Assembly (NCBI RefSeq): GCF_026339955.1
Contig: NZ_JAPEPW010000002.1
Location: forward strand, 248,001 to 312,000
Length of the DNA: 64,000 bases
DNA from: Streptomyces sp. NBC_01549
GTDB lineage: Bacteria > Actinomycetota > Actinomycetes > Streptomycetales > Streptomycetaceae
Reading direction: 5' to 3'
Part shown: positions 8,387 to 17,557 of the stretch, in pieces
Layout of the letters: each line of letters starts with the position of its first letter
How positions within the stretch are numbered: the first letter of the stretch is position 1
Notes under the pieces: model-generated
Databases searched by the model: none
What the model was told of the DNA's origin: nothing
What the model saw: only the letters and a program-made list of their open reading frames with translations
Translations under genes and position numbers: made by a program

Positions 8387-10066
8387 CCTTGATCCACCGA
8401 CGTGGTCTGAAAATGATCTTCTGACTGATCCTGAGCCGGTTTCGGGGCGGTGATTGTGGGCGGGCAGGTGGCACCCGCTGGTCTGCCCAGCATTTCCACG
8501 TTGTTCGGTTCCGGTTGGGCCTTGGCGGGCGGGGTGGGCAGGGTCGTCAGGCGGGTCCGGGTGGGTCGTGGGCGGTGTCGAAAAGATGTGTCCAGGCGTG
8601 CTGCCAGGGCCAGTTGTGTGGCAGGTGCAGGGTGATACGCCGTGCGGAGCGGGCGATCCGGGCCGGAATCTGGACCAGGTGGGCACGGAGAGTGGCGGTG
8701 GTGGCCTTGGCGTGGAAGGCGGAGGTGAGCGCGCCGGTGGCCCGCAGCAGGTTGTAGGTCATGGCCCACAGGGTGAGCCAGGCGGCGTTGGCGTGGAAGT
8801 GTCCGGAAGGCAGGTGGGTCAGTGCGGAGGCTTTGCTGTCGGCGATGACCTGTTCGACCACCGCGTGGTGGCGGTGTTCCCGCTCGGCCTGGAGGGTGGG
8901 GGCGGGGTTGTCGGTGAAGAACGGGTGGTAACGCCAGACGGGGAACAGTTCGCCCTGCTCACCTACGACGGCGGGTTTGGCGAGGTCACGGACCCGGCGG
9001 ACGATCAGCCGGGCGGTGACTTGCTCGCTCTTCTTGCGGCTCGCGAAGGCGGTGTAGGCGGGCATCTCGGCGACTTCGGCGTCCGAAATGAGTTCGCCGG
9101 TCTCGGGGTCTGGCACCGCGGTCGGGTAGGTGATCTGCTGCCATGCTTCGGTGGGAATGGCGAGGACGGCCCGTTTGATGGAGGGGTTCATGCCGGTGGT
9201 GATCGAGAAGTGGGCTCCGGCCCGGCGGCAGGCGGCGATCACACCGGCGTTGTAGAACTGCGAATCGGCGCGCAGGATGCGGGTGCCGGTGCAGCCGGCC
9301 TCCCGGGCGGTGGCCAGGGCTTCGCTGACGAACTTCGGGGCGCCGCGGGAGTCGGCTGCCTTGCCGCGGCGCATGCGGACTCCGGCGATCACCGGGCGGG
9401 AGCCGGGCGTGCAGATGGTGGCGAGCAGGGGGTGGAGGGTGCGGATGCCCTTGAACCGGCCGTACTCGGCACCCTGTTTGGCCCGGCCGTAGACCCGTTT
9501 ATGGGTGGAGTCGACATCAATGAATGCCATCGCGTCGGCGCCGGGCAGCAGCGGGGTATGCGCGGCCAGCGCGCCAAGGAACCGGCGGTGAACGGCGTGC
9601 AGTTGGAGAGCGTGACCGTGGGTGAACGAGCGCAGGAACGTGCCCAGCGTGGACGGGGCACGAATGCCCGCGAACACGGCCGTCATCGCACCATGGCGCA
9701 GAACGTTCAGGTCGTCGATGCTGTCCGCACCTGCGGCCATGCCCGCGACGATGCTGGTGACCTTGGCGTCCGCCGCCGCCCCCGCGCTGTTGCTCGCGCC
9801 GGTCAGCTTCACGTTCTCGGCCACCAGACGCGAAAGACCGCCCCGCTCGGCCAGGCGCATCACCGGGACCAGCCCGGCATACGCGATCAGATTCGGGTCA
9901 TCGAACGCAGCGGAGACCGCCGCCGATGTATGGGAAACTTTCATCTCGGAAGTGCCTTGCCGATCGTGCGTGCTGGAAGCCTGAAGAACTCCCATCATCG
10001 CAGGTCACAAGGCACTTCCTCGTTTTTCTAGCCGCTATCCACAAGACGCCGGCCGGTGGATCAAGG
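8387..10066 (-). mobile_element. IS1380-type element, copy 1
   Basis: 1680 bp, bounded by the terminal inverted repeats CCTTGATCCACCG at both ends and by CTAAG duplications. It carries one transposase on the minus strand and about 160 non-coding bases after it. Confidence 0.9.
8547..9944 (-). CDS. IS1380-family transposase (copy 1)
   Basis: DDE transposase of about 465 residues from MKVSHTSAAVSAAFDDPNLI; an upstream GTG/ATG at 9998 would add 18 residues, but family members start at MKVSHT. Typical blocks are present: AFIDVDSTHKRVYG with the first catalytic Asp, GTRILRADSQFYNAGVIAAC with the second, and VEQVIADSKASALTHLPSG near the third acidic residue, then WLTLWAMTYNLLR. It appears intact and therefore probably active. 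The long plus-strand frame opposite is only an antisense shadow. Confidence 0.88.
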   Translation of the reverse strand: MKVSHTSAAVSAAFDDPNLIAYAGLVPVMRLAERGGLSRLVAENVKLTGASNSAGAAADAKVTSIVAGMAAGADSIDDLNVLRHGAMTAVFAGIRAPSTLGTFLRSFTHGHALQLHAVHRRFLGALAAHTPLLPGADAMAFIDVDSTHKRVYGRAKQGAEYGRFKGIRTLHPLLATICTPGSRPVIAGVRMRRGKAADSRGAPKFVSEALATAREAGCTGTRILRADSQFYNAGVIAACRRAGAHFSITTGMNPSIKRAVLAIPTEAWQQITYPTAVPDPETGELISDAEVAEMPAYTAFASRKKSEQVTARLIVRRVRDLAKPAVVGEQGELFPVWRYHPFFTDNPAPTLQAEREHRHHAVVEQVIADSKASALTHLPSGHFHANAAWLTLWAMTYNLLRATGALTSAFHAKATTATLRAHLVQIPARIARSARRITLHLPHNWPWQHAWTHLFDTAHDPPGPA

Positions 10067-10071
10067 CTAAG

Positions 10072-11751
10072 CCTTGATCCACCGACGTGGTCTGAAAATG
10101 ATCTTCTGACTGATCCTGAGCCGGTTTCGGGGCGGTGATTGTGGGCGGGCAGGTGGCACCCGCTGGTCTGCCCAGCATTTCCACGTTGTTCGGTTCCGGT
10201 TGGGCCTTGGCGGGCGGGGTGGGCAGGGTCGTCAGGCGGGTCCGGGTGGGTCGTGGGCGGTGTCGAAAAGATGTGTCCAGGCGTGCTGCCAGGGCCAGTT
10301 GTGTGGCAGGTGCAGGGTGATACGCCGTGCGGAGCGGGCGATCCGGGCCGGAATCTGGACCAGGTGGGCACGGAGAGTGGCGGTGGTGGCCTTGGCGTGG
10401 AAGGCGGAGGTGAGCGCGCCGGTGGCCCGCAGCAGGTTGTAGGTCATGGCCCACAGGGTGAGCCAGGCGGCGTTGGCGTGGAAGTGTCCGGAAGGCAGGT
10501 GGGTCAGTGCGGAGGCTTTGCTGTCGGCGATGACCTGTTCGACCACCGCGTGGTGGCGGTGTTCCCGCTCGGCCTGGAGGGTGGGGGCGGGGTTGTCGGT
10601 GAAGAACGGGTGGTAACGCCAGACGGGGAACAGTTCGCCCTGCTCACCTACGACGGCGGGTTTGGCGAGGTCACGGACCCGGCGGACGATCAGCCGGGCG
10701 GTGACTTGCTCGCTCTTCTTGCGGCTCGCGAAGGCGGTGTAGGCGGGCATCTCGGCGACTTCGGCGTCCGAAATGAGTTCGCCGGTCTCGGGGTCTGGCA
10801 CCGCGGTCGGGTAGGTGATCTGCTGCCATGCTTCGGTGGGAATGGCGAGGACGGCCCGTTTGATGGAGGGGTTCATGCCGGTGGTGATCGAGAAGTGGGC
10901 TCCGGCCCGGCGGCAGGCGGCGATCACACCGGCGTTGTAGAACTGCGAATCGGCGCGCAGGATGCGGGTGCCGGTGCAGCCGGCCTCCCGGGCGGTGGCC
11001 AGGGCTTCGCTGACGAACTTCGGGGCGCCGCGGGAGTCGGCTGCCTTGCCGCGGCGCATGCGGACTCCGGCGATCACCGGGCGGGAGCCGGGCGTGCAGA
11101 TGGTGGCGAGCAGGGGGTGGAGGGTGCGGATGCCCTTGAACCGGCCGTACTCGGCACCCTGTTTGGCCCGGCCGTAGACCCGTTTATGGGTGGAGTCGAC
11201 ATCAATGAATGCCATCGCGTCGGCGCCGGGCAGCAGCGGGGTATGCGCGGCCAGCGCGCCAAGGAACCGGCGGTGAACGGCGTGCAGTTGGAGAGCGTGA
11301 CCGTGGGTGAACGAGCGCAGGAACGTGCCCAGCGTGGACGGGGCACGAATGCCCGCGAACACGGCCGTCATCGCACCATGGCGCAGAACGTTCAGGTCGT
11401 CGATGCTGTCCGCACCTGCGGCCATGCCCGCGACGATGCTGGTGACCTTGGCGTCCGCCGCCGCCCCCGCGCTGTTGCTCGCGCCGGTCAGCTTCACGTT
11501 CTCGGCCACCAGACGCGAAAGACCGCCCCGCTCGGCCAGGCGCATCACCGGGACCAGCCCGGCATACGCGATCAGATTCGGGTCATCGAACGCAGCGGAG
11601 ACCGCCGCCGATGTATGGGAAACTTTCATCTCGGAAGTGCCTTGCCGATCGTGCGTGCTGGAAGCCTGAAGAACTCCCATCATCGCAGGTCACAAGGCAC
11701 TTCCTCGTTTTTCTAGCCGCTATCCACAAGACGCCGGCCGGTGGATCAAGG
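10072..11751 (-). mobile_element. IS1380-type element, copy 2
   Basis: Middle copy of the tandem array; same ends and length as copy 1. Its right end faces copy 3 and its left end faces copy 1 across a single CTAAG, so abutted inverted ends (GGATCAAGG-CTAAG-CCTTGATCC) occur on both sides. Confidence 0.9.
10232..11629 (-). CDS. IS1380-family transposase (copy 2)
   Basis: Same sequence as copy 1 wherever compared, start to stop, including the DDE blocks. No frameshift. Identity between copies implies recent duplication or assembly of a truly tandem array. Confidence 0.88.
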   Translation of the reverse strand: MKVSHTSAAVSAAFDDPNLIAYAGLVPVMRLAERGGLSRLVAENVKLTGASNSAGAAADAKVTSIVAGMAAGADSIDDLNVLRHGAMTAVFAGIRAPSTLGTFLRSFTHGHALQLHAVHRRFLGALAAHTPLLPGADAMAFIDVDSTHKRVYGRAKQGAEYGRFKGIRTLHPLLATICTPGSRPVIAGVRMRRGKAADSRGAPKFVSEALATAREAGCTGTRILRADSQFYNAGVIAACRRAGAHFSITTGMNPSIKRAVLAIPTEAWQQITYPTAVPDPETGELISDAEVAEMPAYTAFASRKKSEQVTARLIVRRVRDLAKPAVVGEQGELFPVWRYHPFFTDNPAPTLQAEREHRHHAVVEQVIADSKASALTHLPSGHFHANAAWLTLWAMTYNLLRATGALTSAFHAKATTATLRAHLVQIPARIARSARRITLHLPHNWPWQHAWTHLFDTAHDPPGPA

Positions 11752-11756
11752 CTAAG

Positions 11757-13436
11757 CCTTGATCCACCGACGTGGTCTGAAAATGATCTTCTGACTGATC
11801 CTGAGCCGGTTTCGGGGCGGTGATTGTGGGCGGGCAGGTGGCACCCGCTGGTCTGCCCAGCATTTCCACGTTGTTCGGTTCCGGTTGGGCCTTGGCGGGC
11901 GGGGTGGGCAGGGTCGTCAGGCGGGTCCGGGTGGGTCGTGGGCGGTGTCGAAAAGATGTGTCCAGGCGTGCTGCCAGGGCCAGTTGTGTGGCAGGTGCAG
12001 GGTGATACGCCGTGCGGAGCGGGCGATCCGGGCCGGAATCTGGACCAGGTGGGCACGGAGAGTGGCGGTGGTGGCCTTGGCGTGGAAGGCGGAGGTGAGC
12101 GCGCCGGTGGCCCGCAGCAGGTTGTAGGTCATGGCCCACAGGGTGAGCCAGGCGGCGTTGGCGTGGAAGTGTCCGGAAGGCAGGTGGGTCAGTGCGGAGG
12201 CTTTGCTGTCGGCGATGACCTGTTCGACCACCGCGTGGTGGCGGTGTTCCCGCTCGGCCTGGAGGGTGGGGGCGGGGTTGTCGGTGAAGAACGGGTGGTA
12301 ACGCCAGACGGGGAACAGTTCGCCCTGCTCACCTACGACGGCGGGTTTGGCGAGGTCACGGACCCGGCGGACGATCAGCCGGGCGGTGACTTGCTCGCTC
12401 TTCTTGCGGCTCGCGAAGGCGGTGTAGGCGGGCATCTCGGCGACTTCGGCGTCCGAAATGAGTTCGCCGGTCTCGGGGTCTGGCACCGCGGTCGGGTAGG
12501 TGATCTGCTGCCATGCTTCGGTGGGAATGGCGAGGACGGCCCGTTTGATGGAGGGGTTCATGCCGGTGGTGATCGAGAAGTGGGCTCCGGCCCGGCGGCA
12601 GGCGGCGATCACACCGGCGTTGTAGAACTGCGAATCGGCGCGCAGGATGCGGGTGCCGGTGCAGCCGGCCTCCCGGGCGGTGGCCAGGGCTTCGCTGACG
12701 AACTTCGGGGCGCCGCGGGAGTCGGCTGCCTTGCCGCGGCGCATGCGGACTCCGGCGATCACCGGGCGGGAGCCGGGCGTGCAGATGGTGGCGAGCAGGG
12801 GGTGGAGGGTGCGGATGCCCTTGAACCGGCCGTACTCGGCACCCTGTTTGGCCCGGCCGTAGACCCGTTTATGGGTGGAGTCGACATCAATGAATGCCAT
12901 CGCGTCGGCGCCGGGCAGCAGCGGGGTATGCGCGGCCAGCGCGCCAAGGAACCGGCGGTGAACGGCGTGCAGTTGGAGAGCGTGACCGTGGGTGAACGAG
13001 CGCAGGAACGTGCCCAGCGTGGACGGGGCACGAATGCCCGCGAACACGGCCGTCATCGCACCATGGCGCAGAACGTTCAGGTCGTCGATGCTGTCCGCAC
13101 CTGCGGCCATGCCCGCGACGATGCTGGTGACCTTGGCGTCCGCCGCCGCCCCCGCGCTGTTGCTCGCGCCGGTCAGCTTCACGTTCTCGGCCACCAGACG
13201 CGAAAGACCGCCCCGCTCGGCCAGGCGCATCACCGGGACCAGCCCGGCATACGCGATCAGATTCGGGTCATCGAACGCAGCGGAGACCGCCGCCGATGTA
13301 TGGGAAACTTTCATCTCGGAAGTGCCTTGCCGATCGTGCGTGCTGGAAGCCTGAAGAACTCCCATCATCGCAGGTCACAAGGCACTTCCTCGTTTTTCTA
13401 GCCGCTATCCACAAGACGCCGGCCGGTGGATCAAGG
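11757..13436 (-). mobile_element. IS1380-type element, copy 3
   Basis: Right-most copy of the array, ending at GGATCAAGG then CTAAG (13437-13441). Beyond it the sequence changes to the end of an IS256-type remnant. Confidence 0.9.
11917..13314 (-). CDS. IS1380-family transposase (copy 3)
   Basis: Same transposase as copies 1 and 2. The region upstream of its start (13315-13436) repeats the same leader sequence; right of it lies foreign DNA rather than another IS end. Confidence 0.88.
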   Translation of the reverse strand: MKVSHTSAAVSAAFDDPNLIAYAGLVPVMRLAERGGLSRLVAENVKLTGASNSAGAAADAKVTSIVAGMAAGADSIDDLNVLRHGAMTAVFAGIRAPSTLGTFLRSFTHGHALQLHAVHRRFLGALAAHTPLLPGADAMAFIDVDSTHKRVYGRAKQGAEYGRFKGIRTLHPLLATICTPGSRPVIAGVRMRRGKAADSRGAPKFVSEALATAREAGCTGTRILRADSQFYNAGVIAACRRAGAHFSITTGMNPSIKRAVLAIPTEAWQQITYPTAVPDPETGELISDAEVAEMPAYTAFASRKKSEQVTARLIVRRVRDLAKPAVVGEQGELFPVWRYHPFFTDNPAPTLQAEREHRHHAVVEQVIADSKASALTHLPSGHFHANAAWLTLWAMTYNLLRATGALTSAFHAKATTATLRAHLVQIPARIARSARRITLHLPHNWPWQHAWTHLFDTAHDPPGPA

Positions 13437-13539
13437 CTAAGGCACAGGCTCAGAAGCTGGGCCATGTTCCGTGACCGAAGGCGCTCAGATTGTGTGGCGT
13501 GGGTCTGTCCAGCCAACGGTGTAACTCGGGTGGTGTGAG

Positions 13540-14300
13540 TTAGCGGCGGCCGACGCAGAGTCGGCCGTCGAAGGCGATGTCGAAGGCCTGGAGTGCGGGC
13601 TTCCAGCGCATGGTCCAGCGTTTGCGTCCCTGCCCGGTGGGGTCCAGGCTCATGACGGCGAGATAGACGCACTTGAGAGCCGCGGCCTCGTTCGGCAAGT
13701 GCCCGCGGGCCCGGACCGCTTTGCGTATGCGCGCGTTCACGCTCTCGATCGCATTCGTGGTGCAGACAACGCGTCGGATCTCCGTGTCGAACTGGAGGAA
13801 CGGCACGAACTCCGCCCAGGCGTTCTCCCAAAGCCGCACGATCGCCGGATACTTCGCGCCCCACTCCTCCTGGAAGTCCAGGAAGCGGTCCTCGGCGGCC
13901 TTTGCCGTCGGCGCGGTGTAGACCGGCTTGAGCGCGCGGGAGATCTTGTCCCAGTCCTGGCGGCCCGCGTAGCGGAACGAGGCCCGGATCAAATGGACGA
14001 CACAGGTCTGCGTGACTGCCTGCGGCCAGACCGCCGAGATGGAGTCGGACAGGAGTCGGACACGCCCTTCAGGCCGTCGCAGACCACCATGCACACGTCC
14101 TCGACGCCGCGGTTCTTGATCTCGGTCAGAACCTGGAGCCCGTACTTGGCGCCCTCGCCGCCGTCGCCGGCCCACAGACCGAGGATGTCCCGGGTGCCGT
14201 CCACGGTCACCGCGAGGGCAACGTAGATCGGCCGGTTCGCCACCTGCCCGTCGCGGACCTTCACGTGCACGCGGTCGATGAAGATCACGGGGTAGACCGC
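13540..14300 (-). pseudogene. IS256-family transposase, 3' half, frameshifted
   Basis: Minus strand. From 14300 down: FIDRVHVKVRDGQVANRPIY, DILGLWAGDGGEGAKYGLQV and MVVCDGLKG are the central Asp-bearing blocks of a Mutator/IS256 transposase. The frame then shifts and continues as LSDSISAVWPQAVTQTCVVH, TTNAIESVNARIRKAVRARG and ends FDGRLCVGRR. The shift is an 11-bp tandem duplication (TGTCCGACTCC twice, about 14046-14067). The N-terminal 150 or so residues are absent because an IS30 element begins at about 14301. A full-length IS256 at 60698 (about 450 residues) allows comparison. Confidence 0.8.
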
Positions 14301-15165
14301 TTGATTTCCACCGATGGTTGCGAACGGCCGGGAAGGAGATCGTTCGCATGCCTCGTGGAGGAGCCAATCGCAAGCCGACGGCAGCCAGACAGCGGTACTT
14401 CGAACTGGTGCGCCAGGGCCTGAAAGGGGCCGCAGCCGCCCGCCAAGTGGGCGTATCCACCAGCTGCGGATCCAAGTGGTTCATCGAAGCTGGAAGCATG
14501 ATCATCCCAGATACCTCCGTGGCACCACGCTTCCTCACTCAAGACGACCGCATCGCCATCGCCGACGGCCTGCGTGCCGAAAAGGCTCCCGCAGCGATCG
14601 CCGCCGCGATCGGGAAGAGCACGTCCACCGTCTACCGGGAGATCGGCCGGGGCGGGAAGGGCGACGGCAGCTATGACCCCTGGTGGGCGCACAACCAGGC
14701 ACTGCTGCGCAGACAGCGCCCGAAGACCGAGAAGATCCGGGAACATGCTCCGTTGCGCTCCGTGGTCCGTGACAAGCTCGACAAGGGGTGGTCACCGCAG
14801 CAGATCTCCCGCTACCTGCGGCGGCAGTACCCCGACCAGCCACGGATGCACGCCTGCCCAGAGACGATCTACCGCGGGCTGTTCGCCGGGCTCCTGGGGC
14901 GGCGCCAGGGCCGGCTGCGGACCGGGCGTACGCGACGCAGGAGGCAGCGCCGGGGCGTCCCGTCACCCAACAAGATCAAGAACATGACGTTGATCCATAA
15001 CCGACCCACCATTGTCAACGAACGTACCAGGCCGGGAGATTGGGAAGGAGATCTCACCATCGGCCGCGGCCAGCGGTCAGCGATCGGGACGCTGGTCGAC
15101 CGTGCGACGCGCTTCGTCCGCCTGATCCACCTGCCGGACGGGTGGAAAGCCCACCGGACCGCCCA
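14301..15165 (+). mobile_element. IS30-family element, 3' truncated
   Basis: Begins where the IS256 reading frame is cut (about 14301) and stops near 15165 where IS30 similarity gives way to an opposite-strand IS5-like fragment. The right inverted repeat is therefore missing, so the exact ends and target duplication cannot be set. Confidence 0.55.
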
Positions 15166-15253
15166 CGAGGAGATGCCTGCGTTGCCCGTATGCCTCGCGG
15201 TCGAAGGCGGCCTGACGCTCCGACAGCCCCGCCTCAGCCGATGGCCGCGCTGA
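14348..15253 (+). pseudogene. IS30-family transposase, C-terminus lost
   Basis: ATG at 14348 with GGAAGGAG at 14331-14338 (an in-frame ATG at 14318 is less likely). The N-terminal helix-turn-helix (KGAAAARQVGVSTSCGSKWF) and a second one (AAIAAAIGKSTSTVYREIGR) bind the ends. Then come GWSPQQISRYLRR, CPETIYRGLF and the first catalytic Asp in ERTRPGDWEGDLTIGRGQRS. The protein should continue for about 100 more residues carrying the other two acidic residues. Instead, after IHLPDGWKAHRTAHEE the sequence is unrelated and stops at 15253, so the product would be inactive. Confidence 0.75.
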
Positions 15254-15320
15254 TCCCCTCGGGGACGGGGATCACCGCGCGGATCCCGCGATCTCGGAGT
15301 GCCCACGGACAGCGCGTCTC
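15170..15320 (-). pseudogene. IS5-family transposase fragment
   Basis: Minus strand, three frames in sequence: LRDRGIRAVIPVPEG, then DQRGHRLRRG, then FDRE-AYGQRR. Together they match the conserved LRxRGIxAVIPxPxDQxxxRxRRGxxGGRPPAFDxxxYxxRN stretch of IS5-type transposases. Two frameshifts and loss of both ends make it a relic. It forms the right boundary of the first IS island. Confidence 0.5.
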
Positions 15321-15571
15321 CCACTCACCAGCAGGCTTGCCCGCGTCCCTCTCCGCCACCGCGCAGTCCTGCCTCACCTCTCCCGCAGCGGGCGGCAACG
15401 GGCCACTGGGGTGGCTCGCGGCGACAACGGCGCCCCCGCGCGGCGCGGGTCCGGGGGACCAGCCCAAGATCCGCGTTTAATCGCGCCAGAGAACCGCACC
15501 GCCGGGCGCCGAGAGCGCTGACGGGCGCGCGGATCTCCGGGCCACGCCCCGCAGGCTTGAGGGAGATAACA

Positions 15572-16115
15572 ATGAGTGGCACAACGACCTTGCCGACACC
15601 GTCCGGTCCGTACCTGGAGAAAGGGCTGCTGCCGGCCGACTTCTACGCCCACGAGGAACTGCTGCCGGACAAGGATCGGGAGAAGATCGAGTCCGTCCGC
15701 GAGTTCCTTCGCACGCAGGCCGCCCCGATCGTCGACGACTACTGGGCCCGGGCCGAGTTCCCCTTCCAGCTGGTCGAGGGCTTCGGGAGGCTCGGTCTTG
15801 TGGACTGGGCCGACCCGGACTCCCCGGAATCCAGGCCGAGCAACCTCCTCATGGGATTCCTCGCGCTGGAGTTGGCGCACGTCGACGCGTCCTTGGCGAC
15901 GTTCTCCGGCGTGCACACCGGTCTGGCCATGGGCACCATCCTCACCTGCGGCTCCGACGAACAGAAGCGGCGGTGGCTGCCGACGATGAGCCGCTTCGAG
16001 AAGATCGGCGCCTTCGCGTTGACCGAGCCGCATGGTGGTTCCGACGTGGCCGGCGGCCTGCAGACGACCGCGCGCCGCGACGGCGACGGATGGATCCTCG
16101 ACGGAGCCAAGCGGT
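15572..16115 (+). pseudogene. Acyl-CoA dehydrogenase, 5' part (split by IS110)
   Basis: ATG at 15572 after GAGGGAG. Residues 1-181 are the N-terminal and middle domains of the acyl-CoA dehydrogenase fold: LLPDKDREKIESVREFLRT, SLATFSGVHTGLAMGTI and the FAD-site block IGAFALTEPHGGSDVAGGLQ. At 16115 the reading is cut by an IS110 element within ...DGAKR-W. Joining base 16115 to 17558 restores the frame exactly, giving a 406-residue protein, normal for glutaryl-CoA-type members. It heads a CoA-metabolism operon; as it stands only a truncated product is possible. Confidence 0.85.
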
Positions 16116-16349
16116 CCTACCTTGTTCGTGGGTTGGACGGGCCGTCGTAAGGTCCAGAGACCCAGAGACACCGGGTATGGCTTCCAAGCGGTTGCCCTCG
16201 ATGGTTCCATCCACCTGGCCGCCCGGTGTCTCACGACGACTCGGCCGCTGATTAGGAGCTGCGAACGCCTTCGAGCGGATCGCTGAGTAGGACCACGCCG
16301 GCGAGGTCGTCCGGGAGAACAGAGCGTCATCGAACGACCGGAGGAACAG
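16116..16349 (+). ncRNA. Candidate bridge (seek) RNA region of IS110
   Basis: The long non-coding left end upstream of the recombinase is where IS110-group elements encode the bridge RNA that pairs with donor and target DNA. I infer it by position and family only; I have not folded it. The expected target-binding loop should match the disrupted site around AAGCGGTGGATCG. Confidence 0.3.
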
Positions 16350-17540
16350 GTGGCCCAGATCTGGGCGGGTACGGACATCGGCAAGACCCATCACCACTGC
16401 GTGGTCCTCAACGCGGAGGGCGTACGGTTGCTGTCGCGACGGGTCTTGAACGACGAGCCGGAGCTGCTGGCCCTGCTCGCCGATGTGCTGGCCCTCGACG
16501 AGGACGTGGTCTGGGCGGTCGACGTTGCCGACGGCATGGCCGCACTGTGGATCAGCCTCTTGCTCAACCACGGCCAGCACCTCGTCTACATACCCGGCCT
16601 GGCGGTTAACCGGGCTTCGGCCGGATACCGGGGCATGGGCAAGACCGACGCGAAGGACGCCACCGTCATCGCCGACCAGGCCCGGATGCGCCGAGACCTG
16701 ACCGTCCTGAAGCCGGACGACGAGCACGCCATCGAACTGCGGATCCTCACCAGCCGTCGGGCCGACCTGAACGCCGACCGCACCCGCCGGATCAACCGCC
16801 TGCGCGGCCAACTCACCAGCATCTTCCCGGCCTTGGAGCGAGTCCTCGACCTGGGCAACGCCGGGCCGCTGATTCTGCTGACCGGCTATCAGACGCCGGC
16901 CGCTCTGCGTCGAACTGGCCGCAGGCGCCTGGAGACCTGGCTGCGGAACCGTAACACCCGCAGTCCCGAAGCCCTGGCCGAGGTCGCCCTGGAAGCGGCT
17001 GAGCGCCAGCACACCGCCGTCCCCGGGGAGAAGATCACGGCGCAGGTGATCCATACCCTGGCCAAGGAGGTGATGAGCCTCAACGAGCAGATCACCGAGA
17101 TCGACAAGCTCATTGCGGCCCGGTTTCGCGACCACGAACTCGCCGAAGTAATCTCCAGCATGCCCGGCATCGGCCCACTGCTGGGCGCGGAGTTCCTCGC
17201 CGCCACCGCCGGCGACATGAGCCGCTACGGCACCGCTGACCGCCTGGCCAGCCTTGCCGGAGTCGCTCCGGTCCCCCGGGACTCGGGCAACATCAGTGGC
17301 AACCTGCACAGGCCCAGGCGCTATCACCGCGGGCTGCAACGCGTCTTCTACACCTCCGCGCTGATCAGCATCCGCAGCTGCGACCAGTCGCGTCGTTTCT
17401 ACGAACGCAAGCGCGCCGAAGGCAAGCGGCACATCCAGGCCGTCCTCGCCCTGGCCCGACGACGCGTGAACGTCCTGTGGGCTCTCATCCGTGACGGACA
17501 GTGCTACCAAAGCAACCTCCCCGTCACTGCTGCGGCTTGA
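16350..17540 (+). CDS. IS110-family transposase/recombinase
   Basis: 396 residues from GTG 16350. The N-terminal RuvC-like DEDD domain shows AGTDIGKTHHHCVVLNAEG (Asp9), VVWAVDVADGMAALW and MGKTDAKDATVIADQARM. The C-terminal Tnp_20 domain shows ISSMPGIGPLLGAEFLAATA and LASLAGVAPVPRDSGNISG, which contains the catalytic Ser region. Full length and uninterrupted, so likely active. It acts as a site-specific DNA recombinase moving its own element. Confidence 0.92.
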   Translation: MAQIWAGTDIGKTHHHCVVLNAEGVRLLSRRVLNDEPELLALLADVLALDEDVVWAVDVADGMAALWISLLLNHGQHLVYIPGLAVNRASAGYRGMGKTDAKDATVIADQARMRRDLTVLKPDDEHAIELRILTSRRADLNADRTRRINRLRGQLTSIFPALERVLDLGNAGPLILLTGYQTPAALRRTGRRRLETWLRNRNTRSPEALAEVALEAAERQHTAVPGEKITAQVIHTLAKEVMSLNEQITEIDKLIAARFRDHELAEVISSMPGIGPLLGAEFLAATAGDMSRYGTADRLASLAGVAPVPRDSGNISGNLHRPRRYHRGLQRVFYTSALISIRSCDQSRRFYERKRAEGKRHIQAVLALARRRVNVLWALIRDGQCYQSNLPVTAAA

Positions 17541-17557
17541 CAACATCATTAGGAGGT

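Larger units (their letters stand above)
8382..13441. repeat. Tandem triple array of IS1380-type element, period 1685 bp
   Basis: Three head-to-tail copies of a 1680-bp element are separated and flanked by the same 5-mer CTAAG (8382-8386, 10067-10071, 11752-11756, 13437-13441). Every stretch compared between copies is identical. The ends are CCTTGATCCACCGACG on one side and, as reverse complement, CCTTGATCCACCGGCC on the other. The single CTAAG between copies equals a target duplication shared by neighbours, as expected for tandem amplification at one site. Confidence 0.9.
16116..17557 (+). mobile_element. IS110-family element inserted in acyl-CoA dehydrogenase gene
   Basis: About 1442 bp. 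The trinucleotide GGT occurs at both junctions (16113-16115 and 17555-17557), so the crossover is within GGT; there are no inverted repeats and no longer target duplication, typical of IS110 recombination. It holds one DEDD recombinase and a 234-base non-coding left end. Confidence 0.85.

Noticed and set aside
8454..10031. A 525-codon plus-strand frame opposite each IS1380 transposase (also at 10139 and 11824)
   Set aside because: Gly/Val/Asp-rich antisense shadow of the transposase; no ribosome site or recognisable domain.
17555..17557. Target duplication for the IS110 element
   Set aside because: Only GGT is shared at the two junctions, which fits the recombination core of IS110 rather than a true duplication.
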